From positions 45,293,082 to 45,357,081 of the forward strand of contig NC_133104.1 in NCBI RefSeq assembly GCF_022965805.1: 64,000 bases of DNA, given 5' to 3'. The translations under genes were made by a program, and so were the position numbers. Of the stretch, positions 23,116-34,130 are shown one piece after another; positions within the stretch are counted from its first letter, which is position 1; each line of letters starts with the position of its first letter. Source of the stretch: Primulina eburnea. Taxonomy: Eukaryota; Streptophyta; Magnoliopsida; Lamiales; Gesneriaceae. The notes under the pieces were generated by a model. The model was not told where the DNA came from. It did no database searches and saw nothing but the letters and a program-made list of their open reading frames with translations.

Positions 23116-25678
23116 ATGGATTACTGGTCTTCATCTCTCGCCGTTGATGATGCGTATGAAAAGCTTGTTCTTAGAATGAACCCGCCAAGGTTGGTTACCC
23201 TGCGAATTGCGTTTGAATTTTGGGTTCCTGGGATTTGACTGAGATGCTTTTGTGTTTTATACATGTGCCAATATCAAGCTTTGTAGCTTCAATTTAATTT
23301 TTGTTGAGATTACGAAAAAGGTTTGATGCGTGAATCTTATAATTCTTCATATGGAATTCTGTAGGGTTACTGTTGACAATGCATCAGACAAGAAAGCAAC
23401 TTTGATCAAGGTATGAGAATTTTTTCTGGGTATGTTAATTTTTCCAATTTTAATTCCATTGAATCAGGACAGAGACCCAGAGACGCGATTCATGCATGTA
23501 AATAACGAAATTCATAATTTTTGGAAAAAAATAATTGAATATCTTTAGATGTCTTCCACTGGATTGAATCAAGAAAATTATTGTATGCATGATCTGTCTA
23601 AGAACATCAGTTTAATGCTGAATTTTTCAGGTTGACAGTGCAAATAAGAGAGGGAGTTTGTTAGAGGTGGCACAAGTTCTTATCGATCTGAACCTTGTAA
23701 TAAGAAGGGCCTACATTTCTTCAGATGGGGAATGGTTTATGGATGGTGGCTTGAATTTTTTTTCTTTTTCTTAGGCTCATCGGATTTGATTCTGTTGAAA
23801 TTCTTTCAGACTTGATTAAATTCTCTTGTATTTAACTGTGGTATGCAGTTTTCCATGTTACCGATGAGCATGGAAATAAAGTCTTCGAGGACATCATCTC
23901 AGAACGAATCCAGCAGGTATTATTTGGCAGTCGAGAATCTATCTATTAAATGCTTGCAAGATGTTAAATATCTAACTTTGGCTTTCATGTTCACTGTTAG
24001 GAAAGGAACCATTGCTTAATTGGTGGCTATTTTTGTCCATGGGTATTAGTTGTGTTGTCACTGGGAATTGATTTTTGTTAGTTCATTTGTTTATTTGCTT
24101 AAATTCGGATTTTATATTTCTCTTCTTCCTCTAGACCAAAAGGGAAACGAACATATACGCTCTTAACTTTCAAGGAGGGTAAGATGGAAATAGACGAAGA
24201 TAGCGTGATCTGTTTCTCATTTAGGCTTTTTTCTACAAACGGGTGTTCCTTCCGTAGTTGATGGCCTTCAAGAAATACTAGCCCATTTGGATATCAGCGT
24301 ATTGCTGGCCATTTTATGTTTTTGATCTGATTATTGGTATCACACTATATATTTTGTCGAAATACATTAGAGTTTAAACATTTACGGTGTACTTGTATTT
24401 CAGTCACTTGTTACAAAAGGAAAGAGCCTCCGTTCCTTGACAAGATCTGTTGGTGTGCAACCCACCGCAGAGCATACAACTATAGAGCTTTCAGGCCGAG
24501 ACAGACCCGGACTGCTCTCCGAGATTTTTGCTGTTCTTACTGATCTCAAGTGCAATATAGTTGCTGCTGAAGTATGGACACATAATTCAAGAATGGCATC
24601 GGTAGTTTACATAACCGATGAAGCAAATGGATTGGCCATAGATGACCCTGATCGACTTGCAAATATAAAACAGCTTCTACTTTATGTTCTGAAAGGAGAC
24701 AGGGATAAGCGAAGTGCTAATACTGCGGTTTCTGTCGGTTCTACGCATACGCAGAGAAGACTGCACCAAATGATGTATGCTGATCGAGATTATGACAGTC
24801 ATGAGGGGAATGGTGCGACTCCTGAGGTGGTGAGACCTCTTGTGACGGTGGAGAACTGCTTGGAGAAGGGATACACTGTCGTGAATTTGATCTGTCCGGA
24901 CCGGCCTAAGCTGCTGTTTGATACTGTATGCACCCTAACAGATATGCAGTACGTCGTATTTCATGGTACAATAATTGCTGAAGGACCAGAAGCTCAACAG
25001 GTATTCTCGGATTCAGTCTAATTTTTGTTTAAAACTCGATTTCAAAATCTTAGCACTAGGAAACCATTTAATTTACTATCAGTTTCTTGAAAATTACCGC
25101 GTAAGCAACATCAATTTAACTGTTATCATCTGTCTTCGTGTTCTTTCTTTGCTAGGAATATTACATCAGGCATATGGACGGGCGTCCCATTAGCTCAGAA
25201 GCAGAGAGACAACGTGTAATTCATTGCTTGGAAGCAGGGATAAGGAGGAGAGCATCCGAGGTACCTCAACCGCACGAGTTCCCTTCAAGTTTCATCCCTT
25301 GTCTTCCTTACACATTTCTTGTTTTCTCAGGGTATAAGGCTTGAATTATGTAGCGAGGACAGGATTGGTCTGCTATCTGATGTTACTCGTATATTTCGAG
25401 AGAATGGTCTGTCTGTTACCCAAGCAGAGGTGACGACGAGGGGATCGCAGGCACTAAATTCTTTCTACGTGACAGATGCATCAGGCGATCCGGTGAAAAG
25501 AGAAACAATTGAAGCTATTCGAAAAGAAATAGGGCTCACTATACTTCGTGTAAATGATGACACGCACTCAACTTCACCGCCACAGCAGCAGAACCCGCGA
25601 TTCTCTTTAGGTAGTTTGTTCCGCTCTAGATCAGAAAAGTTCCTGTACAATCTAGGCCTAATAAAATCGTGCTCCTGA
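23116..25678 (+). CDS. ACR4: ACT domain-containing ACR protein (ACR4-type)
   Basis: Plant ACR proteins contain four ACT domains and are thought to sense amino acids, like the regulatory end of bacterial GlnD; they have no catalytic domain. Exons 23116-23189, 23365-23410, 23631-23745, 23849-23916, 24404-25000, 25156-25260, 25331-25678; total 1353 nt, 450 residues, the usual length. ACT repeats fall near residues 35-105 ([20 protein letters not shown]), 125-200 ([20 protein letters not shown]), 260-330 ([20 protein letters not shown]) and 345-415 ([20 protein letters not shown]). The N-terminus [20 protein letters not shown] resembles ACR4 more than other members, so the paralogue name is a best guess. 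All splice sites are GT-AG. An (AT)n tract lies in the upstream region. Confidence 0.93.
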
Positions 25679-26919
25679 TGTTGGTTATTGTACATAGTGT
25701 AGTATAGTATAGTGGTGAAGCTATATTGAATATTGAATTCTAGAGGGAATTGTGAATACCATTCATTTTCTCCCTAACTTCCTTTCTCCTAGTATAGTGG
25801 TGAAGCTGTTGTTGGAACGGGGCGGACTAATAGTATGCTTGCTGTATTTGAGATTTATTGGACCACTCTCACGATGGGAATCCAAAGGTGGTTGTCAAAC
25901 CAAAGTATAATATATGTACATGTTTTTCTAGTACTGGTTGATTTGTGTTGGTAGGTATGGTGGTAATTTGTGATTAAAATCATTCATGTGGTTGAGAATT
26001 TGAAACAGCTTGTGTTGGTCAGAATATAATTATAATAAATAAACACAAAACTTTCGTAAGACGGTCTTACGAATCAATTTTGTGAAACAAATATCTTATT
26101 TAGGTTACTCATGAAAAAATATTTCTTTTCATGTCAAAAGTAATACTCATTATTGTAAATATGGACAGAGTTGATATGTCTCACAAAAAGACCTATTAAA
26201 TAAAATGATGTTTATTTTTTGTTTAATCCATTAAATTCTAAGAAAAATGCTTCCACTGTACTAATTCGATGAAAATGTAATCTGCGTGAATTGATTTATA
26301 TAAAACGCAAGTAATTCAAGATAATTATAAAAGAGATTTTAATTGGGCTCGGTAGTCGGGCCCTTAATACCCGATGAGGCCTGGGTCTTATTGGGCTAAA
26401 ACGAATTCTGAGAGGGGCTTGGATCTGTCCAGACATAACAATTTTAGGGGACTTCAATAGTACCTTCCTCTTTTAGTCTAAAAGAAGAATGAAGTTTAGA
26501 CTAAAAAGTCTAGTCGGATCTCGAGCCCTTCTTGCTCAACCACTTGTATTTGTTGTGTGTTTGTTGAATCTTACGTGATACTTTGGACGGTTTAGATGTG
26601 GATCTGAACCGTTCATGAACGAACAACTGAGATTCTCTGACAGCCCCCGAGACGTTTATACAGCTACCCAACAAAATCTGGACCCTTGATTACATCATGA
26701 TCGGACGGTTTGACGCGACCCTATTCCGACTATAAATAAGAGCTTCTACCTTTCCATAGTCATCCTTATTTCTTTCCGAGCTCTTACCATGCCAAATTCG
26801 AGAGCTTTCCCGACTAACATTCCGTACGCCAAACCACTTACCAACAAACCCCTTTCAGTAAGTTTGTTTATTTTAATTAAGTCTAAGGGTAGGGACGTCT
26901 TCTCCTGATGAGTCTGCCA
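25679..26919. other. Intergenic with one MITE
   Basis: ACR 3' flank, a diverged MITE at 26043-26190, then sequence 26340-26760 that ends in CTATAAATAAGAGC (26730-26745) and may be the promoter part of the transposon fragment that follows. No host gene seen. Confidence 0.5.
26043..26190 (+). mobile_element. MITE, GAGACGGTCTCAC family (diverged copy)
   Basis: Recognisable by GTAAGACGGTCTTACGAATC, the CTTATTTAGGTTACTCATG body and GAGTTGATATGTCTCAC. The palindrome at the right end is lost. Confidence 0.65.
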
Positions 26920-27560
26920 TACAAGAATTGATGGACTATCTAGATGATCCATTGTCTCAAGTAAGTGAGCCCAAACCCTCCATACCCGAGCATGGCCCCT
27001 TTGTATCCGAGCCTGGCCTTCCGAACACTTATATGCAAATAGAAAGGAGAGTGGGGAGGAGAGTCCCAAACCCTGTCCCCTTGAGACCCGAGTGGAAAAA
27101 TAAAAAAGACTAAGGCAATGGAAAGCCAATGAAGTCTGATTGAGGGAAGAAGGCCGACCCTGATATGGGGTCTTGGCTTTCCACTTAGATATCGACCTAA
27201 GGCTAGCTATTAGAGAGGGATCAGGCATGCCCCATAAGTGTACGCATCACTGGTCGGACAGACCGAGCCCATCAACCCCCGAGGGATACCATACCTTCTA
27301 TGTTGACCAAATAGAAATGGGTCTTAGGTTTTTTGTGCCCAAAATTATCCAAACTACTTGTAAATACTTTCAAATATGTCTGAGCCAACTAACTCTTTTA
27401 GGTGTCTTTTAGCCTTGGGATTTTTATTTTCATTTTTCCAGATCAGGAAAGCTTCGAATCAATCTTCCAGTGAGAACATCAATTATTTCATGAATGCCAG
27501 GGAGCAAACTTTCTTCTTAACCAGTCGGAGTGTTATAAAACTTATTAATCACAGTAGGAC
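26920..27560 (+). pseudogene. Putative gypsy-type transposon protein (Transposase_28-like) fragment
   Basis: The frame at 27173-27412 encodes PEGYHTFYVDQIEMGLRFFV, then a KIIQTTCKYFQICLSQL stretch. After a frameshift, 27376 onward continues with NSFRCLLALGFLFSFFQI. Together they match the plant family called putative gypsy-type transposon (Pfam Transposase_28), found in retroelement-derived gag-like proteins. Stops and the frameshift show it is dead. The Pfam assignment is from memory of the motif pattern. Confidence 0.6.
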
Positions 27561-27798
27561 TAAATCGGTACACATGATTGCGTACATACACTCCTCCATA
27601 ATTAACAGACATTTCATCACCCACAATGGATGAGAGTTTCGCAAAGAATTCTAGAATATGTTTCCGGCAGTATGGAGCCATGACAGTAACTGTCAACAGA
27701 AGCCCCTAATTCTTGAGAAACAAAATAAAGTGTTTCCTTCCATAGACGTCAACATCCACATTTTTCTCGTCAATAATCCCACGATTGACATAGATAGG

Positions 27799-28296
27799 CT
27801 AAATAGAAAATGAAAATTCTGAGTAAAATTTTTGAGAGAATGACTTACTCAAGTCATACTTAAGTGTTGATGTTGTCTGAGGTGATGTCATCATCATCCT
27901 CAATGTCATACATATATCATCATCAGCATCCTCCGAGTCTTCACTTAACTCATCATCATTTTTTGCATTATGTTCCGAAGAGTCAGAGCGAGAAGTATCA
28001 GACTTCTCTGGCATATTGTCATCAAATTCATGTTGCATCTTTGCATTAGGTTATTCAATTTCAGTATGTACTTTCTTTAGAGCTTTCTCCTCTCTCAATT
28101 TGAGAAGAAACTGGGCAAGTGGCTCTTTTTCATCAGCAACACTGCTCGGTCCCTCGATAGACACATCTTCTTCCTCAGAGTCAGAGCTATCTTCATCCTC
28201 ATTCAAACCACTGTCCTGCAGACTTATAGTGCTATTTAGTCGAGCGACCAACTCAAAATCTTTTTCATCTGAATCATCACCAAAGATTAAGTCCAT
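27799..28296 (-). pseudogene. Acidic low-complexity ORF pair, probably transposon-derived
   Basis: Two consecutive minus-strand frames (28296-28051 and 28038-27799), in the same general reading direction and separated by a stop, are rich in Asp, Glu and Ser (for example EDEDSSDSEEEDVSIEG and DDELSEDSEDADDDI). No enzyme motif is visible. Their position between two transposon remnants suggests the tail of a retroelement ORF. Function unknown. Confidence 0.4.
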
Positions 28297-29039
28297 GTCG
28301 AGTAGATAGGGAGTAGATGAAGATTCACCTTTGTGTCTGAATCTATTTTATAGAACCAAATTAGGACGGTACCCTTTTATTTGTGCAATTGAGGCAGAGC
28401 AAGAAAAACTCTATTGAGTGTTTCAAAATCAGGAAAGTTCTCGACATTGATTCATTTCCCAGCTGGCCAAAAGAAATTGATTCTAGAGGTACTTGTTCTT
28501 CTGTGACTGCAACCATCAGTAGGGGGTTGAACTGTTCTCAGAATTGAGGATCATTACACGGTGTTGCTGCACATGGTGGAAAAACAGTGCTTGCATCCAT
28601 TTCACTTTTTATGTCATGCGGATCATATTGACAGCCTGTAATTTATGGGATAAACGCAAGATATTCAGATAAAATTTACGATGCTGATAGTGAGCGCAAA
28701 GACATATTTAAGAGAAAAAGTTAGATTAATTATCACAAATAGAAAATGAATAGAAAGATGGTAAAATAAATACACTTGCATCCAATTATAATTATTCTGA
28801 AATCAGATAATCCGCTAATCAAAACTTTTATCTCATGTCCAACGGTAACAAAATTTAACCCAGTAAAAAAACCGTTCATTTTGTAACCAACTTTGAATTT
28901 TGCATCTCAACGGTAACTATGCAATTAAATTTCAAACTAACCATACTTAAACTCTTTTTTGCCTCAACATCACTAATTCACTAGAAAATCACTAGTATTC
29001 AAAATCAAGAAAATCAGGGTTTCATTCAAATATCACAAG

Positions 29040-29680
29040 TTCAAGTCTGATAACTCATTGATAGTGATAAAATTACTAAAGATTATACCATCCACATAAA
29101 TTTGATATGTGAGTATCTAATCCTTCAACCTTTGAATAAAAAAAGTTTTATCAACATCATCTCGTTTGAAGTCTATGTTAAGCAAATATTCAGTCAGCCT
29201 ACAATACCATACACGCGGAGCCTGCTTCAATCCATACAATGTCTTCTTTATCTTGTAGACATAGTCCAGGTGGCGTGAATTTTCAAATCTTTTTGGTTTA
29301 CTTACATAAAATTCCTCATTCAAAAAGTTGTTTGAAATTTCACTTTTCACATCAATTCGATAAATTTTAATCCTCATATTCCATGCAGCGGTAACCAATA
29401 GTCGGATTGACTCAACGCGAGCTACATGAGCGAAAGATTAATCAAAATCAACCTCCTCAACTCGTGTATACCTTTGAGAAACCAACCAAACTTTATTTCT
29501 AACAAATTTCTTGGCTCATAAGTTTTGTTCTTACAAATCCATTTAGTTTCAATCACATTACAATGTTCAGGTCTTGGAATTAGATCTCACACATCATTTC
29601 GAACAAATTGTTCGAGTTCATCATCCATAGAATTTATCCAAAATTCATCATTTAAGACTTAATTAATGTTGTTTGGGTCA
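29040..29680 (-). pseudogene. Copia reverse transcriptase remnant
   Basis: Minus-strand pieces: NDEFWINSMDDELEQFVRND, IPRPEHCNVIETKWICKNK, then 29398-29117 with YKIKKTLYGLKQAPRVWY and further on QIYVDGIIFSNF. The catalytic YVDD box reads YVDG, losing the second aspartate. Stops and shifts occur between the blocks. Confidence 0.85.
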
Positions 29681-29793
29681 ATGTGTGAGAGAAATATGAG
29701 TCTCTTACGTGACAATATACAAAAATCATGTATACTAACTCAATCATCTTTTGGTAATCAACTTCCTCCTTCCGTCGAGTTTGCATGTCTACA

Positions 29794-29801
29794 TGTATAA
29801 C
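29794..29801. repeat. 8-bp target site duplication, left
   Basis: TGTATAAC, identical to 30312-30319; brackets the hAT-type MITE. Confidence 0.9.
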
Positions 29802-30311
29802 TAGGGATGATAACTTTCCTCACGGGTTTGGGGCCCCGCGGGGAAAACCAGAAACGGGGATGGGGATCCCCGATTTTTTCGTGTTTGGGGTAATTCGGGG
29901 CGGGTATGGGATTACTATCCCCATCCCCGAAATCCCCGAACCCGTCCCGAAAATAATATCAATAATAAAATAATAGTATTATTAATATTAAGACTATAAT
30001 AATCATATTTTTTTAAAAAATATTAATAATCTTATTATTATTAATATTGATATTGATATTAATATTAATATTGTCTCTAATAATAATAGATAATAATAAC
30101 TTTTGATTTGAGAAAATCTCTGAATTCGTCATCGTCTTGTCATATTAATATTTTTGAAACAGAGATGAGAAGTTGATCCCCGAAATTTCGGGTTTGGGGA
30201 TTCTCCGAACCCAAAAAAGCGGGGATCGAGGCGGGTATGGGGGTGGGATGTAATTTGGGGTGGGGATGGTAATGGCAAACCCGCCCCCGCCCCGGCCCAT
30301 TGTCATCCCTA
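29802..30311. mobile_element. Non-autonomous hAT-type transposon (510 bp)
   Basis: Ends are inverted: TAGGGATGATAA on the left, and the reverse complement of the right end is TAGGGATGACAA. The element is flanked by the perfect 8-bp duplication TGTATAAC, the size made by hAT transposases. Subterminal GC-rich blocks (GGGGATGGGGATCCCCG-type words) flank an AT-rich centre. No transposase ORF. Inserted in copia pol sequence. Confidence 0.9.
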
Positions 30312-30319
30312 TGTATAAC
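30312..30319. repeat. 8-bp target site duplication, right
   Basis: TGTATAAC, identical to 29794-29801. Confidence 0.9.
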
Positions 30320-30770
30320 TCATGATTTGTGATTAGGGTGATCTTTCTAAATTTTCTAGGAATATCTTTCACAACATTGTTCACACCTCATCATTATCTA
30401 GTGTTTCATTGCTTTGAACATCATCCTCGATAGTCTTCCTGCCAAATCCGCAAGACCATCAAACACAACATTAATTGATTTCATATTTATCATATTTCTT
30501 AAATTAAACATTAGATATGCACGACTATTAGTTGAGTATCAAAGGAACAAACATTTATCGCTCTTATATTCGAATTTTGCTAAGTGATCTTAGTCATTTA
30601 ACACATAACATGCACAACCAAAAATATGAAAACATTTTAAGTTTGACCTATTTCTCATGGTGATCTCATAGGATATCATTAAACCACTCTTTAAATATAC
30701 ACGATTAGAAATATGACATGTTATGTTTAAGGTATCAACCCAGAAGTGTTTTAAAATATTTTGAAACTCA

Positions 30771-30775
30771 ACATG
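30771..30775. repeat. 5-bp target site duplication, left
   Basis: ACATG, identical to 33384-33388; brackets the solo LTR. Confidence 0.85.
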
Positions 30776-31786
30776 TGTAACGAACCGTATTCTCTACTAC
30801 TTAAAATTTGTGGAAAAATTTAAGATTTTCTTTTAAACTAAATGAAATGCGGAAATGAAATCAAATACGGTCGTCACTACATCCTTCATCAATAAAAATA
30901 TTTGAAATCGACATCACCAATAAAATTTGCTGAAAAGAAACACTGTTCCAAAAGTCTTGAAACGAAACATAACATCAGAGTATTTTAAACTTGCATAAAA
31001 TGAATCGTAAAATAACGTGAGCGGTCCTCGGGTTTAGCCTGCCGCTCAGTCCAAGCCTGCCCCTTGGTCACCACCTCCTGTCCATCGTCAATATACTCAC
31101 ATGCATCGATCAAGTTTAGTGAGTCTAAAGACTCAACACGTATAAACTGGGATAACTAGTACTACGTAATAAAATCGCATGCAACTTTAAAATAGAACAT
31201 ACATAACTTGAAACTTGAACTTACATAACAAACTTGAACATACGTACATGCATAACTAGACGTGTCATCAACATAAACTTTCATAAACATACTGCATACG
31301 TAAACATACATAACTTGATCATTTTGCGTAGAGGCATGTTTCAAAGCAAGTGACCCATAACATAAAAGAGCCTGATCAGACTATACCACAGTACTGGACT
31401 GACAGGGACGTATCCACTGCCTCATACATAAGATCCCCGTTCATAATTTAACGGGCGGATTGGTCCCCGTTCATAATTTAACGCTTTCCAATCCTAAACA
31501 TAATTTGGTCACAAGACATTTAGCATACCTCAAAAACTTAAAATATTTTTCTTGCACGTCATACCTTACTTGGCGTTGAGGGATTCGTTGGAACTTTGAT
31601 CGGGGCCGTTGCTGCACATACTAACATGAATTTGCATAACTTAAACGTAGAAATCATACTTACTCTCAAGTTCAATCAATACTTAGGACGTTCTAACATT
31701 TCCCATGACACGACCTTGAAAATCCTTGCTCTAAACCATGACGTCAAATCCCAAAAATAACTTACAAATCTTTCCCAAACAGTGAG

Positions 31787-31980
31787 TACACGGACCCCTA
31801 CCCCGGGTCCATGTACAGGTCCGTCTAGGTGCGGTGCTGTGATACTCGGAAGGAAGAAGGGACACGGACCCCGTGCCTACCTCCGGGTAGGGGTCCGTGT
31901 AGACTCGGGTGAAAGACTCCATGAAAAGGGTGGACACGGACCCCGTGCCAGGATCCGTGTAAGGGTCCGTGTAGGCTCTG
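31787..31980. repeat. Three GC-rich palindromic repeats inside the solo LTR
   Basis: The phrase ACACGGACCCC followed 20-40 bp later by its near-complement GGGTCCGTGTA or GGTCCGTCTA occurs three times (about 31787-31830, 31860-31902, 31933-31972). Each unit can fold into a short hairpin. Confidence 0.75.
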
Positions 31981-32867
31981 TGATCGCGAACTTACGAAAA
32001 TTCTTGTACATGCTTTGCTTAACTTTCTAGACCCGGTTGCACGAACTATGAACCGACACCCCGAGGCACAACTTAACATGCTAACACATAGAAACAACTC
32101 CATACAAGCACCCCAAAGCAATGACGTCCACCATACGGCACACACACAATTCACAAACGTGGCAATTGACACCAAATCGGTTCCTACGACTTCTAGTGTA
32201 TTCAATTGTCTATCAATACCGAACGACATGATAAATAATGGTCCAACATCATACCATACATACCTAGACGCAGCAGCGATCACCCGTCGATTCCCAACGA
32301 AGCCTGCAACAATAAAAGCTCAAGAACACATATTTTCGTAAAAATCGCAGTTTGAGCAGTCCCACGAAAAACGTCATAACTCACTCAAGTTTTGTCCAAA
32401 AATTTCGAATCATATATCAAATCGAAGGTATTGAAACGTTCTACGACTTTGTAGTTAAAAGTTTTCTCAAAATATGCACCGAAAATTCGCAGTTTACACG
32501 GGAACAGCAAAAACGAGTTTCTAGATCTAAAATTCATTCAAAACCGATCCGAATCAATTTCTGCTCAAACGACGAACGCCGCACATATATTTTTACGCAT
32601 AAAACAACGCAACACATAATATGACCTGATCGATACAGAAAGAACAGATTATACGTGCCTTTTGATGGTAAATTTACCGAAACGGCGATATCGAAGCGGA
32701 GACGGCGCGAGGCTTGGTCCGAGACGACGGTGGCTCGATTTTCTTTGAAGGAAACCAACGAAAATCTGCTGGAAATTGCTAGAGGAGGGGCGGCTGCTAT
32801 GGGGAGAAGAACCCTATAATTTGCTCTCTCTCAAAATAATACAAATCTGAATTTTAAAACTGGTGTG

Positions 32868-32940
32868 TGTTGTGTGTGTTTTAGTGTGTGTAAAAACGTG
32901 TAAGTGTGTGTGAGTGTGTGTAATGTGTGTGTGTGTTTTA
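32868..32940. repeat. GT-rich low-complexity tract
   Basis: Imperfect run of GTGTGT with TAAAAACGT interruptions, inside the solo LTR. Confidence 0.85.
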
Positions 32941-33383
32941 ATTAGGAGAAACTCTAGCTAAATAAACTATTTAAAATACTAATAAAAAGTTAACACACAC
33001 TAATTTAATCAAACTCTACAATTAAAATAATTACACACCAATTTTAAAGTTTCAAACTCTTAAATCTCTAAATATATAGTAATAATTTAAAAATGTTAAA
33101 ACTTGATAACTAAATAAATTTCCCCATCCTCAACTTAAAATAAAATACCACATTTTAATTTGCCAACACCGTCACCGGTCTTTTCCTCGATCCCGCCTCG
33201 AATAATCGCCTGAAACATGAAACTTGAAAAACGTTTTAATGTGCATCGCATAAACATAAATAATTTAAAATAATGCATTTAAATAAATCATGCATCGCTA
33301 AAACTCATTTAAAATTAATTGAAATGATTTAATAATTTAAATAAATGCATGGGTTATACGTGTACTGAATTTTGGGCACTACA

Positions 33384-34130
33384 ACATGACCCGAGCCATC
33401 TCTTGCAAAGTTTGGTCCTTCGTTTGGATACATCGTTTTATTGAGGGGCCTTTGTTTCGGAGAGCTCATGTCTTATACTTTTTTCGTTACACAAAGATGC
33501 AAAATGTGAGCTCTCAAATTTTTTATCATGATCAGTTTTGATCTTACCAATTCTCAAATTGTGCAAATTGGTAATCCTAGCAAGTAATTCTTAACTGCAT
33601 CAAAAGTATCATGTTTTTTTCTAAGAAACAAATGAATATTTTTTACCTGGTAGGCTTTTCACCTCTATTGGACCTATAAGAACCATATGCAACAATTCAA
33701 AGACAGCGTGTTGTGTCAAAATGTTACAACCCTTGGTGTGGTACCCGAGTTTGTTTATCTTTATGAATGCTCTACACGCATATGGTATTTCAGATGTTAG
33801 ATTACGCATACCTCGCACAACATCGTATTTCCTAGATTCTTCAATGTCTTGAATTTTGCATGGCCCAACTGCAATCATGTTCCTCTTCCAGTTGATAGAA
33901 GTTACAAGCAGATCTTATACATATCATAACACAAGCATTAGCTTTATCAAAGACTTCACAAATTTTTTTGTCAAATTTAATAGGTAAATCATCGTCACAT
34001 AATTGACTACTATTTATATGCAACGATTGTGAAGGTATGTTTGTTTTCAACACTTCACAACAACACATCAATATGTCTTGGCTTGAACATTTGATCTCTT
34101 CGAGGCAAATAACAAATTCCCGTGTTTGTT
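33384..34130 (-). pseudogene. Copia gag-pre-integrase and integrase start, remnant
   Basis: The minus-strand frame 33878-33621 has CNILTQHAVFELLHMVLIGP followed by IEVKSLPGKKYSFV, the start of the copia integrase. The frame 34071-33841 resembles the gag-pre-integrase domain (QLCDDDLPIKFDKKICEVFD). Downstream, about 33590-33389 continues with LARITNLHNLRIGKIKTDH, then stops at the solo-LTR boundary and resumes at 30770 with SKNISKHFWV-type sequence. Confidence 0.8.

Larger units (their letters stand above)
30776..33383 (-). mobile_element. Solo LTR of a long-LTR gypsy element (2608 bp)
   Basis: Begins TGTAACGAACCG and ends GGGCACTACA (TG...CA), flanked by the 5-bp duplication ACATG. No gag or pol sequence is inside and no primer-binding site follows either end, so it is a solo LTR left by recombination. 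The length and end sequence resemble Tekay/Del-type chromovirus LTRs. The orientation is a guess: read on the minus strand it starts TGTAGTGCCC. It contains GC-rich palindromic repeats at 31787-31980 and a GT-rich tract at 32868-32940. Confidence 0.8.
29040..34130 (-). mobile_element. Degenerate Ty1/copia element, broken by two insertions
   Basis: On the minus strand the order is gag-pre-integrase (34071-33620), integrase (33590-33389, continuing at 30770-30320) and reverse transcriptase (29680-29040): the copia order. The integrase is interrupted by a 2608-bp solo LTR at 30776-33383, and the region between integrase and RT by a 510-bp hAT-type MITE at 29802-30311. Removing both restores co-linear similarity. 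Frames are full of stops. LTRs of the copia element itself were not identified. Confidence 0.85.

Noticed and set aside
22822..23238. 138-codon plus-strand ORF
   Set aside because: Its first third is the (AT)n repeat read as Ile-Tyr. The in-frame ATG at 23116 is the true ACR start.
26746..27228. 160-codon minus-strand ORF
   Set aside because: Antisense to the Transposase_28-like fragment; composition without known motifs.
29785..30384. Glycine/proline-rich short ORFs
   Set aside because: They lie across the GC-rich ends of the hAT-type MITE and are not coding.
31782..32341. Several overlapping ORFs of 80-150 codons in both directions
   Set aside because: They fall inside the solo LTR and reflect its GC-rich repeats.
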